DNA of 64,000 nucleotides, from assembly GCA_958418815.1 (NCBI GenBank), contig CATZGB010000016.1:1-64000 (forward strand), written 5' to 3'. Each line of letters opens with the position of its first letter. Positions within the stretch are counted from its first letter, which is position 1. The position numbers and the translations under genes are program-made. The notes under the pieces were generated by a model. The model ran no database searches and was not told the origin of the DNA. It was given only the letters and a program-made list of their open reading frames with translations. Source of the DNA: an uncultured Bacteroidales bacterium. Its GTDB lineage: Bacteria; Bacteroidota; Bacteroidia; Bacteroidales; Muribaculaceae. Shown here piece after piece: positions 6,391 through 15,667 of this stretch.

Positions 6391-9294
6391 TTGAAACGTC
6401 TTCAATTCTATATAATATTCCTCTTGATGGCTTTCTTCGTCGCGGCCAACCTGCTGTCGCGCGACGGGGAGGGTTCGCTGCGCGACATCCGCAGCCGTGC
6501 CGACTCCGCCGTCAATGAGGCTGTGGACTCCATGGAGGCTTCAATGCCGGCTGCCCACGAAGCTTTCGGGGTTCAGGCAGACACGGTCGCTTCCATGCCG
6601 GGGATGCCCCTTGACAGCATCGTCCCGCCCGGGGCCGACAGCCTGGCCTCGGCAGGACGTAAGCCGGCGGCATTCGGGGTCGACTCGACATTCTTCACCG
6701 TTCACGACTCCGTCAAAGGCTCGCGCATACGCCGCACAAAGGCCGACCTCGACAACCAGGTGGTGTTCTCATCGAAAGACTCGATGATAATGGTAGGGCG
6801 CGAGATGACCTATATGTATGGCGACGGCCAGATTGACTACGGCGACCTGAAGCTGACCGCCGAGGACATAGAGCTTGACATGGCGAAATCAGAGGTCTAC
6901 GCTGTCGGTGTCGAGGACTCGCTCGGGGAGGTGATAGGCTCGCCTGTCTTCGAGGAGGGGGGCACCGCCTATGAGTCAGGCACGATGCGCTACAACTTCA
7001 AGAGCAAGCGCGGCTACATAACCAATGTGATCACCCAACAGGGAGAGGGCTATCTCACCGGAGGCACCACCAAGAAGACCGACGGCGAGGACTTCTATGT
7101 CGAGAACGGCCGCTACACCACATGCGACGACCATGAGTGTCCCCACTTCTACCTCCAGCTGACACGCGCCAAGGTCAGGCCGAAGAAAAACATCGTCACA
7201 GGGCCCGCCTACATGGTGCTGGCCGGATTGCCGCTCCCCCTGGCTGTGCCGTTCGGATATTTCCCGTTCAGCGACAAATACGCCTCGGGAGTCATCGTGC
7301 CGACATTCGGCGACGACTACAACCGTGGATTCTACCTCAGCGACGGCGGATATTACTTCGCCATAAACGATTATGTCGACCTCGCCCTGACCGGGGAAAT
7401 CTACACGAAAGGCTCGTGGGGACTGTCGGCACAGTCGACATATGCCAAGAGATACAAGTTCAGCGGACGCTTCAACATCAACTATCTCAAGACCATCAAC
7501 GGCGAGAAAGGGGATCCCGACTACGCCACCGCCACCAACTTCCAGGTGTTGTGGAGCCACTCCCAGGACGCCAAGGCCAACCCAAACATGACCCTCTCGG
7601 CCTCGGTCAACTTCACGACCTCGGGATATTCGCGCAGCAGCGTCAACTCCTACTATTCAAGCGCGTTCACCGAGAACACCAAGAGCTCTACGGTCAATAT
7701 GACCTACCGCTTCCCCGACTCCAAGTGGCAGCTGTCGACATCGCTCAATGTCTCGCAGCGCACCCAGGACTCCACCCTGGCCGTCTCCTTCCCCAATGTG
7801 AATGTCTCCATGTCGCAGACCTACCCCTTCAAGCGCAAGAAGGCAGTCGGAGATGAGAAGTGGTATGAGAAAATCCGCATTTCTTATTCGGGACAGCTCC
7901 AGAACTCGCTGACCGCCAAGCAGGACGAATTCTTCAAGAAGTCTCTGGTAAAGGACTGGCGCAACGGAATGAAGCACAACGTCCCCATATCGGCGACATT
8001 CAACCTCTTCAAGTATTTCAACCTCACGCCGTCGATCAACGTGACCGACCGCATGTACACCTCCAAGATACGCCGCGACTGGGATCCCGCCAAGTCGGCC
8101 GAAATCGCCGACACCACATACAGCTTCTACAACGTGTGGGACTTCACCTCCTCCGTCTCGCTCGACACGAAAATCTACGGCTTCTTCCAGCCGCTGCCTT
8201 TCCTGGGCGACAAGGTGAAGATGATCCGCCATGTGCTTACCCCGACCGTCTCCTTCTCCTACGCCCCCGACTTCTCGTCGCCATGGTTCGGGTATTACGG
8301 CCAGTACTCCTATGTCGACCCCGACGGCCGCGCCCAGAGCCGCAAGTACTCGCTGTTTCCCAACGGCCTGTTCGGGGTTCCCGGCCAGGGCGAGACCGGA
8401 GCCGTGTCGGTCTCCCTGTCAAACAACCTGGAGATGAAGGTCAAGACCAACGACTCCATCGGGGAGAAGAAGGTCTCGCTTATCGAGAACTTCACCATAT
8501 CGCAGAGCTACAACTTCGCCGCCGACTCGCTCAACTGGAGCAACCTGAACACCTCGATTCTGTTGCGCCTGACAAAGCAGTTCAACCTTAACCTCAACGC
8601 CACCTGGGATGTCTACACCTATCAGCTCAACTCCGCCGGAAACCCGGTGAGGGTCAACATCCCACGCTGGAAAGCCGGAAAGGGGTGGGGCAAGCTCTCC
8701 TCGACCGGAACATCATTCTCCTACACCTTCAACAACGACACATTCAAGCGTGGCGACAAGAAGGACAAGGGGAACGGAAAGGGGAAAAACGGCAATGACA
8801 ACACCGGTGGCACAGACGATGACGGCAATTCGTCATTCGACAATCCCGGCACCGACGGCCGCCCCCGAAGTCCGCGCGACAACTCCGGAGGGGATGGCGA
8901 CCTGCAGCTCGACAGCGACGGGTATGCCGCCTGGAGTGTGCCATGGAGCCTGACACTCAACTATTCCATCAACTATGCCTATGGCGACTTCAATTACGAG
9001 AAGATGGAATACAACGGGAAGTTCACACAAAACCTCAGCCTCTCGGGCAATATCCGCCCGACAAAAAACTGGGAACTGTCGGCGACAGCGTCGTATGACT
9101 TCCAGCAACACAAACTCGCGTATATGAACCTCAACGTGTCGCGCGACCTGCATTGCTTCACGATGAGGGCCTCGATAATACCGGTCGGTCCATACAAAAG
9201 CTACAATTTCCACATCTCCGTGAAATCGTCGCTGCTGTCCGACCTCAAGTATGACAAACGTTCCTCTCAGTCCAACGGTGTCCAATGGTACTGA
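6391..9294 (+). CDS. lptD: LptD-type LPS-assembly outer-membrane porin
   Basis: LptD forms the outer-membrane beta barrel that receives LPS from the Lpt bridge. The 967 residues comprise a signal sequence (1-22), an OstA/LptA-like jellyroll (about 90-250, with VFSSKDSMIMVGREMTYMYG) and a long beta barrel (about 270-967) rich in alternating aromatic strands. A Cys pair (CDDHEC, about 248-253) sits where the domains join. An unusual hydrophilic insert rich in Gly, Asn, Asp and Lys (about 788-838) interrupts the barrel, probably as an extracellular loop. The start is a TTG at 6391: it gives a basic-hydrophobic signal peptide, while the next ATG (6427) would remove the positive N-region. Divergent from the Crp-family gene. 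Confidence 0.9.
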   Translation: MKRLQFYIIFLLMAFFVAANLLSRDGEGSLRDIRSRADSAVNEAVDSMEASMPAAHEAFGVQADTVASMPGMPLDSIVPPGADSLASAGRKPAAFGVDSTFFTVHDSVKGSRIRRTKADLDNQVVFSSKDSMIMVGREMTYMYGDGQIDYGDLKLTAEDIELDMAKSEVYAVGVEDSLGEVIGSPVFEEGGTAYESGTMRYNFKSKRGYITNVITQQGEGYLTGGTTKKTDGEDFYVENGRYTTCDDHECPHFYLQLTRAKVRPKKNIVTGPAYMVLAGLPLPLAVPFGYFPFSDKYASGVIVPTFGDDYNRGFYLSDGGYYFAINDYVDLALTGEIYTKGSWGLSAQSTYAKRYKFSGRFNINYLKTINGEKGDPDYATATNFQVLWSHSQDAKANPNMTLSASVNFTTSGYSRSSVNSYYSSAFTENTKSSTVNMTYRFPDSKWQLSTSLNVSQRTQDSTLAVSFPNVNVSMSQTYPFKRKKAVGDEKWYEKIRISYSGQLQNSLTAKQDEFFKKSLVKDWRNGMKHNVPISATFNLFKYFNLTPSINVTDRMYTSKIRRDWDPAKSAEIADTTYSFYNVWDFTSSVSLDTKIYGFFQPLPFLGDKVKMIRHVLTPTVSFSYAPDFSSPWFGYYGQYSYVDPDGRAQSRKYSLFPNGLFGVPGQGETGAVSVSLSNNLEMKVKTNDSIGEKKVSLIENFTISQSYNFAADSLNWSNLNTSILLRLTKQFNLNLNATWDVYTYQLNSAGNPVRVNIPRWKAGKGWGKLSSTGTSFSYTFNNDTFKRGDKKDKGNGKGKNGNDNTGGTDDDGNSSFDNPGTDGRPRSPRDNSGGDGDLQLDSDGYAAWSVPWSLTLNYSINYAYGDFNYEKMEYNGKFTQNLSLSGNIRPTKNWELSATASYDFQQHKLAYMNLNVSRDLHCFTMRASIIPVGPYKSYNFHISVKSSLLSDLKYDKRSSQSNGVQWY

Positions 9295-9449
9295 TATGTC
9301 TCGGTTGGGGAGGCCCACGGCGTGAACCGTCATTCTCCCCGGCTTGATTCCATACCCCATTCCGGCCGCGACGGCCGCGATGACCTTTATCGTCTTAAGA
9401 AGACATGCATTTAATTTAACACTAATCGATTAATATTATCATAGTATCA

Positions 9450-12400
9450 ATGAAGAAAAGCAATTCGCTGATGTTTGCCGCGTTTCTGGCAGCAGTGACA
9501 GTATCATCCTCCACAGGAGCCCCGCTGTCACACTCTCCAGCCAGGACGGGCATAGGCTCCGCTTATGAAAGCGCGATGCCTGCAAAAGCTCCGGCCTCTG
9601 TTCTGCCGAAGATGAAGACTGTGTCATCCGCTCCCGTCTCAGGTCTGCGACGGGTGGCCTCTCCCTCCGACCTCAAACGCAAGGCCGCTTTGCGCTCGGC
9701 CACGGCCGCCTCGCGTTCGATTGCCGCGGATGTCGACCTGCGCGGATGCGTGCTGTATCCCAACTCGTTGCTGGGATTCCACACCCTGCCCAAGACCGAC
9801 GGGGGTGAGTTTGTGCCCTACGGCACCACCGATCTGGTGGCTGTCATCAACGGCGGCGGTTACGACGACGGTGAGGGGCAGTATCACGGCGTTTTCTACG
9901 AGGCCTCCTCTTCGGGCAGCCTGGCATCCGTGACCATCTACCATCTCGACAGCCAGTCGCTCGACATCATAGACAGCCAGACCCTTTCTGACGGCGGGAT
10001 GATGGTGGCCGATGACGTTGCCATGGACCCTGTCACAGGGGATGTCTACGGATGTTATCTCACCGGCGAGGGCCGTTGCTGGGGTAAAGGTGACTATGCC
10101 GCCGGTACCCGCACCGCCATCCGAGACCTTCAGACATACGAGTGGCTCGCAGGCGTGGGCTGCGACGCTGACGGCCAGTTCTACGGCGTGACCGTCGGAG
10201 GTGATTTCGTAAGAATCAACAAGCATACCGGTGAGTTCCAGACCATCTCCCACGCCAATATCCCTTATGAGTACATGGCCGGCGGATGTGTCGACACCGC
10301 CCATGGCAAGTTCCTGGTCTCCTACAACACATCAGGCGACGGGGCCGGCATATATGAGATCGACCTCGCCACAGGCGCGGCCTCGCGTGCGGTCGACTTC
10401 CAGAAAGATGTCGTCGCCGTCGGGCTGTACGTAGCTCCCGCTGCCGCCGATGAGAAGTCGCCAGCCGCGCCCGAGCTGACCGTGTCGGCTCCCGACGGGG
10501 CTATGACGGTGAGCTACACCATCGCGATTCCCGATGTGTTGCGTGACGGCACACCTGTGACCGGCGACCTCGGCTACACCCTGTGGGCCGACGGCGAGGT
10601 TGTGGCTGAAGGGTCTGCCCCCGCCGGAGACACAGTGACCGGTGAGTTTGTGGCCTCGAAGAGCGGTATGACCGATTTTGTCGCCCAGGTCTCCAACGCC
10701 GCAGGCAAGTCACCCCGTGTGCGCCAGACCCTCTATGTCGGCAAGGGGCTTCCCTCCGTGCCCGGCAATGTCACCGCCTCCTGGGCCGACGGCAAGATGA
10801 AGATTACCTGGGATGCCGTCACCGAGTCGATGGACGGCGGTTATCTCGACCCTGCGGCTGTCACCTACACGGTGTCTGAAGGGACCGATGTCATAGCCTC
10901 GGGCCTGACCGCCCCGGAATATGAGTTTGATTTCCCCTCGCCCGAGGTGCGCTCCTCCCACAGCTATGATGTCGTTGCCGTTTATGACGGCAAGACCTCG
11001 GGCATGGCCGCGTCTAATGTCGTGTGGGTGGGTGCCTACGCCGCGCCGTTCGAGACCCAGTTCAACACCTACACCGTCCTTGACGATTACGGCTACACCA
11101 TCGTGGACGCCAACGAGGATGGAAAGGTCTGGTCGATGAGAGGATTCGCCAAAGGTGTGTTCCTCCCCTATAACTCCTCCAAACCCGCTGATGACTGGCT
11201 GATTACCCCGCCGGTAAGGATGGAGGCCGGGAAAGTGTACCCCTTCTCCATTGTGGCCCATGCCGAAGGCAACTATGACCAGGAGCGCCTGGAGGTCAAG
11301 GCCGGACGCGGCGTTACCCCCGAGGCAATGACCCTCGAGGTGATCGCGCCTGTGGAGGTCAGGAATCTTTCAGACAACCCCCATACCTTCACCGGATTCG
11401 TGGTTCCTGATGCAGACGGTGAGTACAACATCGGTGTGCATGGCATATCTGATGCCTTCAAATATTGGCTTACCGTGCTTTCCCTTTCGGTAGGCGAAGG
11501 GGTCGACGCTGACGCTCCCGTGGCTGTCGACGAACTGACCCTGGTGCCTGAGCCGTCAGGCCTGACAACACTTTCAGGAAGCTTCCGCCTCCCGGTGAAG
11601 ACCATATCGGGTGGCGATGTCACCTCCTCCTCCGTGAGCGCCGAGGTGAGGTGTGGCGACCGTCTTGTGGCCACTCTGTCGGGCGCGCCCGGAGCTGAGG
11701 TGCAGTTTGATGACACTCTCCCTGAAAAGGGCACCTACACTTACACCGTGACACCGTCAATCGGCGAAATCATCGGTGTGTCGGCTTCTGCATCGGTCTT
11801 TGTCGGCCCGTATGCCGCCGCCGCCCCTGAATCGGCCACAGTGGCCGAGACTGCCGAGGCCGGCAGTGTGACCGTCTCATGGTCCCCTGTGACCACCGAT
11901 GTCAACGGCAATAAGCTTGATGCTGCCAATGTGTCATACATGGTCTACACCATTGACGAGGACAGGAACCTCGTCGCAGTGTTCGACAGCAATGTCACCG
12001 GCGAGTCAGTGACTTTCAAGGCTGTCGCTGACGCCTCTAAGCAGCAGTTCGTGCAGTACGCCGTCAAGGCGTTCAACCGCGACGCCGTTTCTGAAAACGT
12101 TGCCACCACCGCCATGGTGCCTGTCGGCCAGGGCTACACCCTCCCCGTGGTATATTCGGGCAGCGCCGAACTGACATACCAGATACTCAACATCAACGCC
12201 CAGGGCCGTGGTTTCTGGGGTGTGTACAGCCCCGAGAACCTTGAGGATGCCCCCGAGCCGGTCGCTTCGTTTGACTACTTCGGATGCTATGCCGGGTCGA
12301 GCGAGGCTTACGGCGACCTCTCGACCGGAAAAATAGACCTCACATCGGCCTCGCGTCCCGAGCTGTCGTTCTACACCTATTGTCTCAACGACGGTGACGA

Positions 12401-13970
12401 GAATTTTGTGGAAGTATTCGTTGTCGCCGACGGCAAGACCGAGCGTCTTGGCGGCGCGCTCCACAGCGCGATGCAGCCCGGCAAGTGGACCAAGGTGCGT
12501 TACAGCCTCCAGGCCTATGCCGGCAAGAACATCCAGGTGATGGTGCGCGCCGTCACCAAGACGATGGCTTACACATTTGTCGATGAGATTACTGTCAAGG
12601 AGACCCCCGACAAGGATCTGGCTGCCATCGCGATTTCTGCTCCCGCGACAGTCAAGGCCGGCGAGGAATTCGACATCAATGTCGAGGTGGCCAACTGGGG
12701 CTACGAGGCAGCGACCGGCTTCCAGGTCAACCTCTACCGCGACGGCGACCTGATGGAGACACGCGACATCGCGTCGCTCGAGCCTGACGGGCTTATGACA
12801 GTGGTGTTCAATGACGTGCTGTCTTACTTCGACGCCGCCGGCGAGGCATTCTATTCCGCCGAGGTTGTTTTCGACGGAGACAAGGACACAACCAATGATG
12901 CGACCGATGAGATTGCCGTGAGCCGTCCCGTTTCCAGCATGCCCGCCGTGACCGATCTGTCGGGTGTGTCGACCGAAGCCGGAAACAAGCTTACCTGGAG
13001 CGTCTATGAGACAGGCGAGCTGCAGGGCGTTGAGATCACCGAGGACTTCGAGGGTGCCACCCCGTGGGCCCATGAGTTCGGCGACTGGACTTTCCTTGAT
13101 GTAGACCAGAAGCCTGTCAGCGATTTCTATCCTGTGACATTCCCCGGCATCGTCTCCGGTGTGACCAAGTCTTCATTCTTCGTCTTCAACCGCGAGGAGT
13201 CGATGCCCGGCAACACCTCGCTTGCCGGACACAGCGGCGAGCAGTATCTCGTTGCCCTCTACAACGCAAACCACGAGGACAACGACGACTGGGCCATCTC
13301 GCCCCGACTGAGCGGCGACGCGCAGACCATCTCGTTCTACGCCCAGAGCTACAGCCCGGCATATCCTGAGTCCATCGAGATTCTTTACACTACCAAGGAC
13401 TCGTTTGACCCTGCCGATTACATCGAGATTGACTCCGACGGAGCAGTGCCCGACACCTGGACCAGGTATGAATACGACCTCCCCGCCGGGGCGCTCCACT
13501 TCGCCATCCGCTATGTCTCCAATGACACATACATGCTGATGGTCGACGATGTCACCTTCACCCCCGATCCATATCTCAGTGTGCCGACCCTGGTGGGTTA
13601 CGACATCTACCGCGACGGGGTTAAGATCAACGATGCGCCCGTCACCGGCGGAGAATACCTCGACACAGAGGCATTTAACGGCAGCCACACCTACCATGTG
13701 GTGGCCAAGTATGCCGAAGGTGACTCCGAGCTTTCCAACGCCGTCACCCTTGACCGTTCGGGAGTCGACAGCGCTATGGCTGGCAGCCTGCATGTCGGGG
13801 TTGAAGACCGCGACATCATTGTCAGCGGGGCGGGCGACCAGCCTGTGGCAGTCGTGAGTGTCGACGGCAAGGTGCTGCGCCGCGTCACCGGCGACCTCCG
13901 CCTGACCGTCACCCCTGCTGTCTACCTCGTGACCGTCGGCAACAACACCTTCAAGCTGCTCGTCAGGTAA
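9450..13970 (+). CDS. Large modular secreted/surface protein with choice-of-anchor J, CARDB and type IX-like C-terminal domains
   Basis: 1506 residues, the longest gene here. Order: signal peptide (1-24); a beta-propeller-like N-terminal region (about 90-330) with no catalytic motif I recognise; Fn3-like modules (about 345-530); a cleaved-adhesin/choice-of-anchor J module (about 533-680, containing DDWLITPPV); more Fn3-like repeats; a second jellyroll (about 890-1050); a CARDB-like domain (about 1055-1150); another choice-of-anchor J module (about 1195-1370, containing DDWAISPRL); Fn3; and an 80-residue tail (VDGKVLRRVTGDLRLTVTPAVYLVTVG...) of the type IX sorting class. Such proteins are surface adhesins or anchored scaffolds in Bacteroidales. 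No enzyme domain is seen. A strong terminator follows at 14000-14046. No TAnnTTTG box was found in the 155-base gap upstream. Confidence 0.85.
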   Translation: MKKSNSLMFAAFLAAVTVSSSTGAPLSHSPARTGIGSAYESAMPAKAPASVLPKMKTVSSAPVSGLRRVASPSDLKRKAALRSATAASRSIAADVDLRGCVLYPNSLLGFHTLPKTDGGEFVPYGTTDLVAVINGGGYDDGEGQYHGVFYEASSSGSLASVTIYHLDSQSLDIIDSQTLSDGGMMVADDVAMDPVTGDVYGCYLTGEGRCWGKGDYAAGTRTAIRDLQTYEWLAGVGCDADGQFYGVTVGGDFVRINKHTGEFQTISHANIPYEYMAGGCVDTAHGKFLVSYNTSGDGAGIYEIDLATGAASRAVDFQKDVVAVGLYVAPAAADEKSPAAPELTVSAPDGAMTVSYTIAIPDVLRDGTPVTGDLGYTLWADGEVVAEGSAPAGDTVTGEFVASKSGMTDFVAQVSNAAGKSPRVRQTLYVGKGLPSVPGNVTASWADGKMKITWDAVTESMDGGYLDPAAVTYTVSEGTDVIASGLTAPEYEFDFPSPEVRSSHSYDVVAVYDGKTSGMAASNVVWVGAYAAPFETQFNTYTVLDDYGYTIVDANEDGKVWSMRGFAKGVFLPYNSSKPADDWLITPPVRMEAGKVYPFSIVAHAEGNYDQERLEVKAGRGVTPEAMTLEVIAPVEVRNLSDNPHTFTGFVVPDADGEYNIGVHGISDAFKYWLTVLSLSVGEGVDADAPVAVDELTLVPEPSGLTTLSGSFRLPVKTISGGDVTSSSVSAEVRCGDRLVATLSGAPGAEVQFDDTLPEKGTYTYTVTPSIGEIIGVSASASVFVGPYAAAAPESATVAETAEAGSVTVSWSPVTTDVNGNKLDAANVSYMVYTIDEDRNLVAVFDSNVTGESVTFKAVADASKQQFVQYAVKAFNRDAVSENVATTAMVPVGQGYTLPVVYSGSAELTYQILNINAQGRGFWGVYSPENLEDAPEPVASFDYFGCYAGSSEAYGDLSTGKIDLTSASRPELSFYTYCLNDGDENFVEVFVVADGKTERLGGALHSAMQPGKWTKVRYSLQAYAGKNIQVMVRAVTKTMAYTFVDEITVKETPDKDLAAIAISAPATVKAGEEFDINVEVANWGYEAATGFQVNLYRDGDLMETRDIASLEPDGLMTVVFNDVLSYFDAAGEAFYSAEVVFDGDKDTTNDATDEIAVSRPVSSMPAVTDLSGVSTEAGNKLTWSVYETGELQGVEITEDFEGATPWAHEFGDWTFLDVDQKPVSDFYPVTFPGIVSGVTKSSFFVFNREESMPGNTSLAGHSGEQYLVALYNANHEDNDDWAISPRLSGDAQTISFYAQSYSPAYPESIEILYTTKDSFDPADYIEIDSDGAVPDTWTRYEYDLPAGALHFAIRYVSNDTYMLMVDDVTFTPDPYLSVPTLVGYDIYRDGVKINDAPVTGGEYLDTEAFNGSHTYHVVAKYAEGDSELSNAVTLDRSGVDSAMAGSLHVGVEDRDIIVSGAGDQPVAVVSVDGKVLRRVTGDLRLTVTPAVYLVTVGNNTFKLLVR

Positions 13971-13999
13971 CCCCGGCGACAGCCCTCCGACCATAAATC

Positions 14000-14046
14000 A
14001 TCCCGGCCCGGTTGCTTCCCCGCGAAGCAACCAAGCCGGGATTTTT
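14000..14046 (+). terminator. Intrinsic terminator of the 1506-residue protein gene
   Basis: ATCCCGGC and GGTTGCTT pair with AAGCAACC and GCCGGGAT around a CCCCGCG-type loop, followed by TTTTT. Confidence 0.85.
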
Positions 14047-14095
14047 CATGACGTCGTCAATGCGTACCCCAAAAATCATCTGAAAAGATTGGGAT

Positions 14096-14142
14096 GATGC
14101 GTTGATACTCATTTGATGCGTTGATACTAATTTTATGAGTAT
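14096..14142. repeat. 14-bp direct repeat with overlapping inverted repeat
   Basis: GATGCGTTGATACT occurs at 14096-14109 and again at 14115-14128. GATACTCAT (14104-14112) is also mirrored by ATGAGTAT shortly after. It lies in the 680-bp gene-free gap; role unknown. Confidence 0.55.
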
Positions 14143-14257
14143 TGTCCTGGAGATGGTCTGTTTGTGTTTGTTGGTGTCCGATAAGTGTATTTAACTGGTT
14201 GTTTTTTGATTGTTTTAGGAATAACGCCTCGATTGTGGTTCGTGTATGGTTCGCCCA

Positions 14258-14365
14258 CGAATCCGTAGGATTCATTAACCATTAGCCGGGGGTTGGCGGC
14301 CGACAGGCCGGTAACCCCCGGTAAATACGCCAGGCGTGAGATTCTGAAAGAATCTTTTATAGATG
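14258..14365 (+). repeat. Three-hairpin dispersed repeat, copy B
   Basis: Same orientation and almost same sequence as 167-272: GAATCC-gta-GGATTC, CCGGGGGTT...AACCCCCGG with inner GGCC-gaca-GGCC, then GATTCT-gaa-AGAATC. Loops differ from copy A while stems are unchanged. Copy C follows 23 bases later in inverted orientation. Confidence 0.85.
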
Positions 14366-14388
14366 TTGCCTTTAAAAGAGGTTGCCTA

Positions 14389-14510
14389 TATAAAAGATTC
14401 TTTCAGAATCCCACGCCTGATGTCGACGACCCCGGGTTGCCGCCTGGTCGCCCGCAAGGGGCTCCCTCGCGTCAACCCGGGGCTAATGGTTAATGAATCC
14501 TACGGATTCG
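14389..14510 (-). repeat. Three-hairpin dispersed repeat, copy C (inverted)
   Basis: Reverse-complement relative of copy B. The outer hairpins are kept exactly, but the central stem reads CCCCGGGTT/AACCCGGGG instead of CCGGGGGTT/AACCCCCGG: changes on one arm are matched on the other, so pairing is preserved. Its central loop is longer. B and C together form a roughly 253-bp palindrome. Nothing else is seen in 14511-14650. Confidence 0.85.
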
Positions 14511-14650
14511 CGGACGGGGCTGCTGCCAGACGGGATAGAATCAATGCCGCCCGGGACGGCCCAGATGCCAGTTTTCCGGGATGGCTTCTGAGTGGCTGGG
14601 GGATATGCGTGTCAATGCCTGGAACCTGGGGCGGCGGCAGGGTGGCCCGG

Positions 14651-15574
14651 TCAGTGGGAGTTCTGGAAGGCGGTGGGGGAGAGGCCGGTCAGGTTCTTGA
14701 AGTATTTGCCAAACGACGACTGGTTTGAGAAGTTCAGCTCATAGGCTATCTGCTGCACATTCTTGCCGGAGTAGCGCAGCAGGTTCTTGGCCTCCTGGAT
14801 GACATACTGGTCTATCCACTCTCCGGCTGATTTGCCGGTGGCCTCCTTGATTACCAGGGAGAGGTATTTGGGGGATATGTACATCTTCTCGGCGTAGAAG
14901 CTGATGGCGCGTTGCGAGCGGTGGTATTCGCGTACAAGCCGGAGGAATTTCTGCACGTATATGAGCTTGCGGGAGTGGGTGTGGCGGCTGGTGTCGCGCT
15001 CGGTGGCCTCCTCTCCGAATGCCATTATCTGGTAGCCGGCGGCCGATACGAGGGCGCGGGCTATGTAGCGGTTGTAGTTGTTCTGCTCGGCGGCGTTGAG
15101 ATGGAGCAGGTCGAAATAGCGCAGCAGCAGCGCCACCTTCTCGGGGTCGAGTCCCAGCACCGGCGATGAGGGGGTGAACACCGAGGTGTTTATCGCGTTG
15201 AGGTCGATGTTGATGTCATGGGCAAACCGGTTGGAGAGAAACAGCAGGTAGGCTTCAAGTTCCTCGCCCTGCCAGTCAAGCACCTTGAAGATGGTGTCGG
15301 GGGGGATGAAGAGCAGCGAGTTGGGAGCCACATCTATCTCGTCGAGGTTGATGATGATGCGCATATGCCCTTTGGCGCAGATACACATTGTCATGCCGTC
15401 GAACCGGCGCGCCACCGGAGCCTCAAACTTGTCGTTAGAGCTTGTGACGCGTGTCAGTATGTAGTCGTCTCCCAGGTGGATGTAGTTGTCTGACACCTTC
15501 TCAAGCACTGACAGCTGGGAGAATCTTATCGGGGTTTCCCGGAATTTCGGAGTATGCTTCATAAGGCAATGCAA
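14651..15574 (-). CDS. AraC-family transcriptional regulator
   Basis: 307 residues: an N-terminal cupin-like sensing domain (about 30-150; MRIIINLDEIDVAPNSLLFIPPDTIF) and a C-terminal double helix-turn-helix of the AraC/XylS type (about 205-303; YISPKYLSLVIKEATGKSAGEW, then VQQIAYELNFSNQSSFGKYFKNLTGLSP). It probably binds DNA as a dimer in response to a small ligand, which cannot be predicted. Two in-frame ATGs (15574, 15562) are both possible. It has its own canonical promoter; no obvious target gene is adjacent. Confidence 0.92.
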   Translation of the reverse strand: MHCLMKHTPKFRETPIRFSQLSVLEKVSDNYIHLGDDYILTRVTSSNDKFEAPVARRFDGMTMCICAKGHMRIIINLDEIDVAPNSLLFIPPDTIFKVLDWQGEELEAYLLFLSNRFAHDINIDLNAINTSVFTPSSPVLGLDPEKVALLLRYFDLLHLNAAEQNNYNRYIARALVSAAGYQIMAFGEEATERDTSRHTHSRKLIYVQKFLRLVREYHRSQRAISFYAEKMYISPKYLSLVIKEATGKSAGEWIDQYVIQEAKNLLRYSGKNVQQIAYELNFSNQSSFGKYFKNLTGLSPTAFQNSH

Positions 15575-15602
15575 TGAATTGATTCGCGGAACTAAACTGA
15601 TG

Positions 15603-15634
15603 CAAAGTTAATCGTTTATTCCCGGAATGGCCAA
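15603..15634 (-). promoter_or_regulatory. Promoter of the AraC-family gene (TTG-N21-TAACTTTG)
   Basis: Minus-strand TTG at 15632-15634 and TAACTTTG at 15603-15610, spaced 21 bp; leader about 30-35 bases. Confidence 0.72.
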
Positions 15635-15667
15635 TAAATTTGCTTAAAAATCCACAAACGGGCATTT

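Noticed and set aside
6427..9294. Alternative ATG start for lptD
   Set aside because: It would remove the basic N-region and shorten the signal peptide; TTG at 6391 fits better.
12006..13073. A 355-codon open frame antisense to the 1506-residue surface protein gene
   Set aside because: It mirrors the codon bias of the sense gene, has no family motif or signal, and lacks a promoter box.
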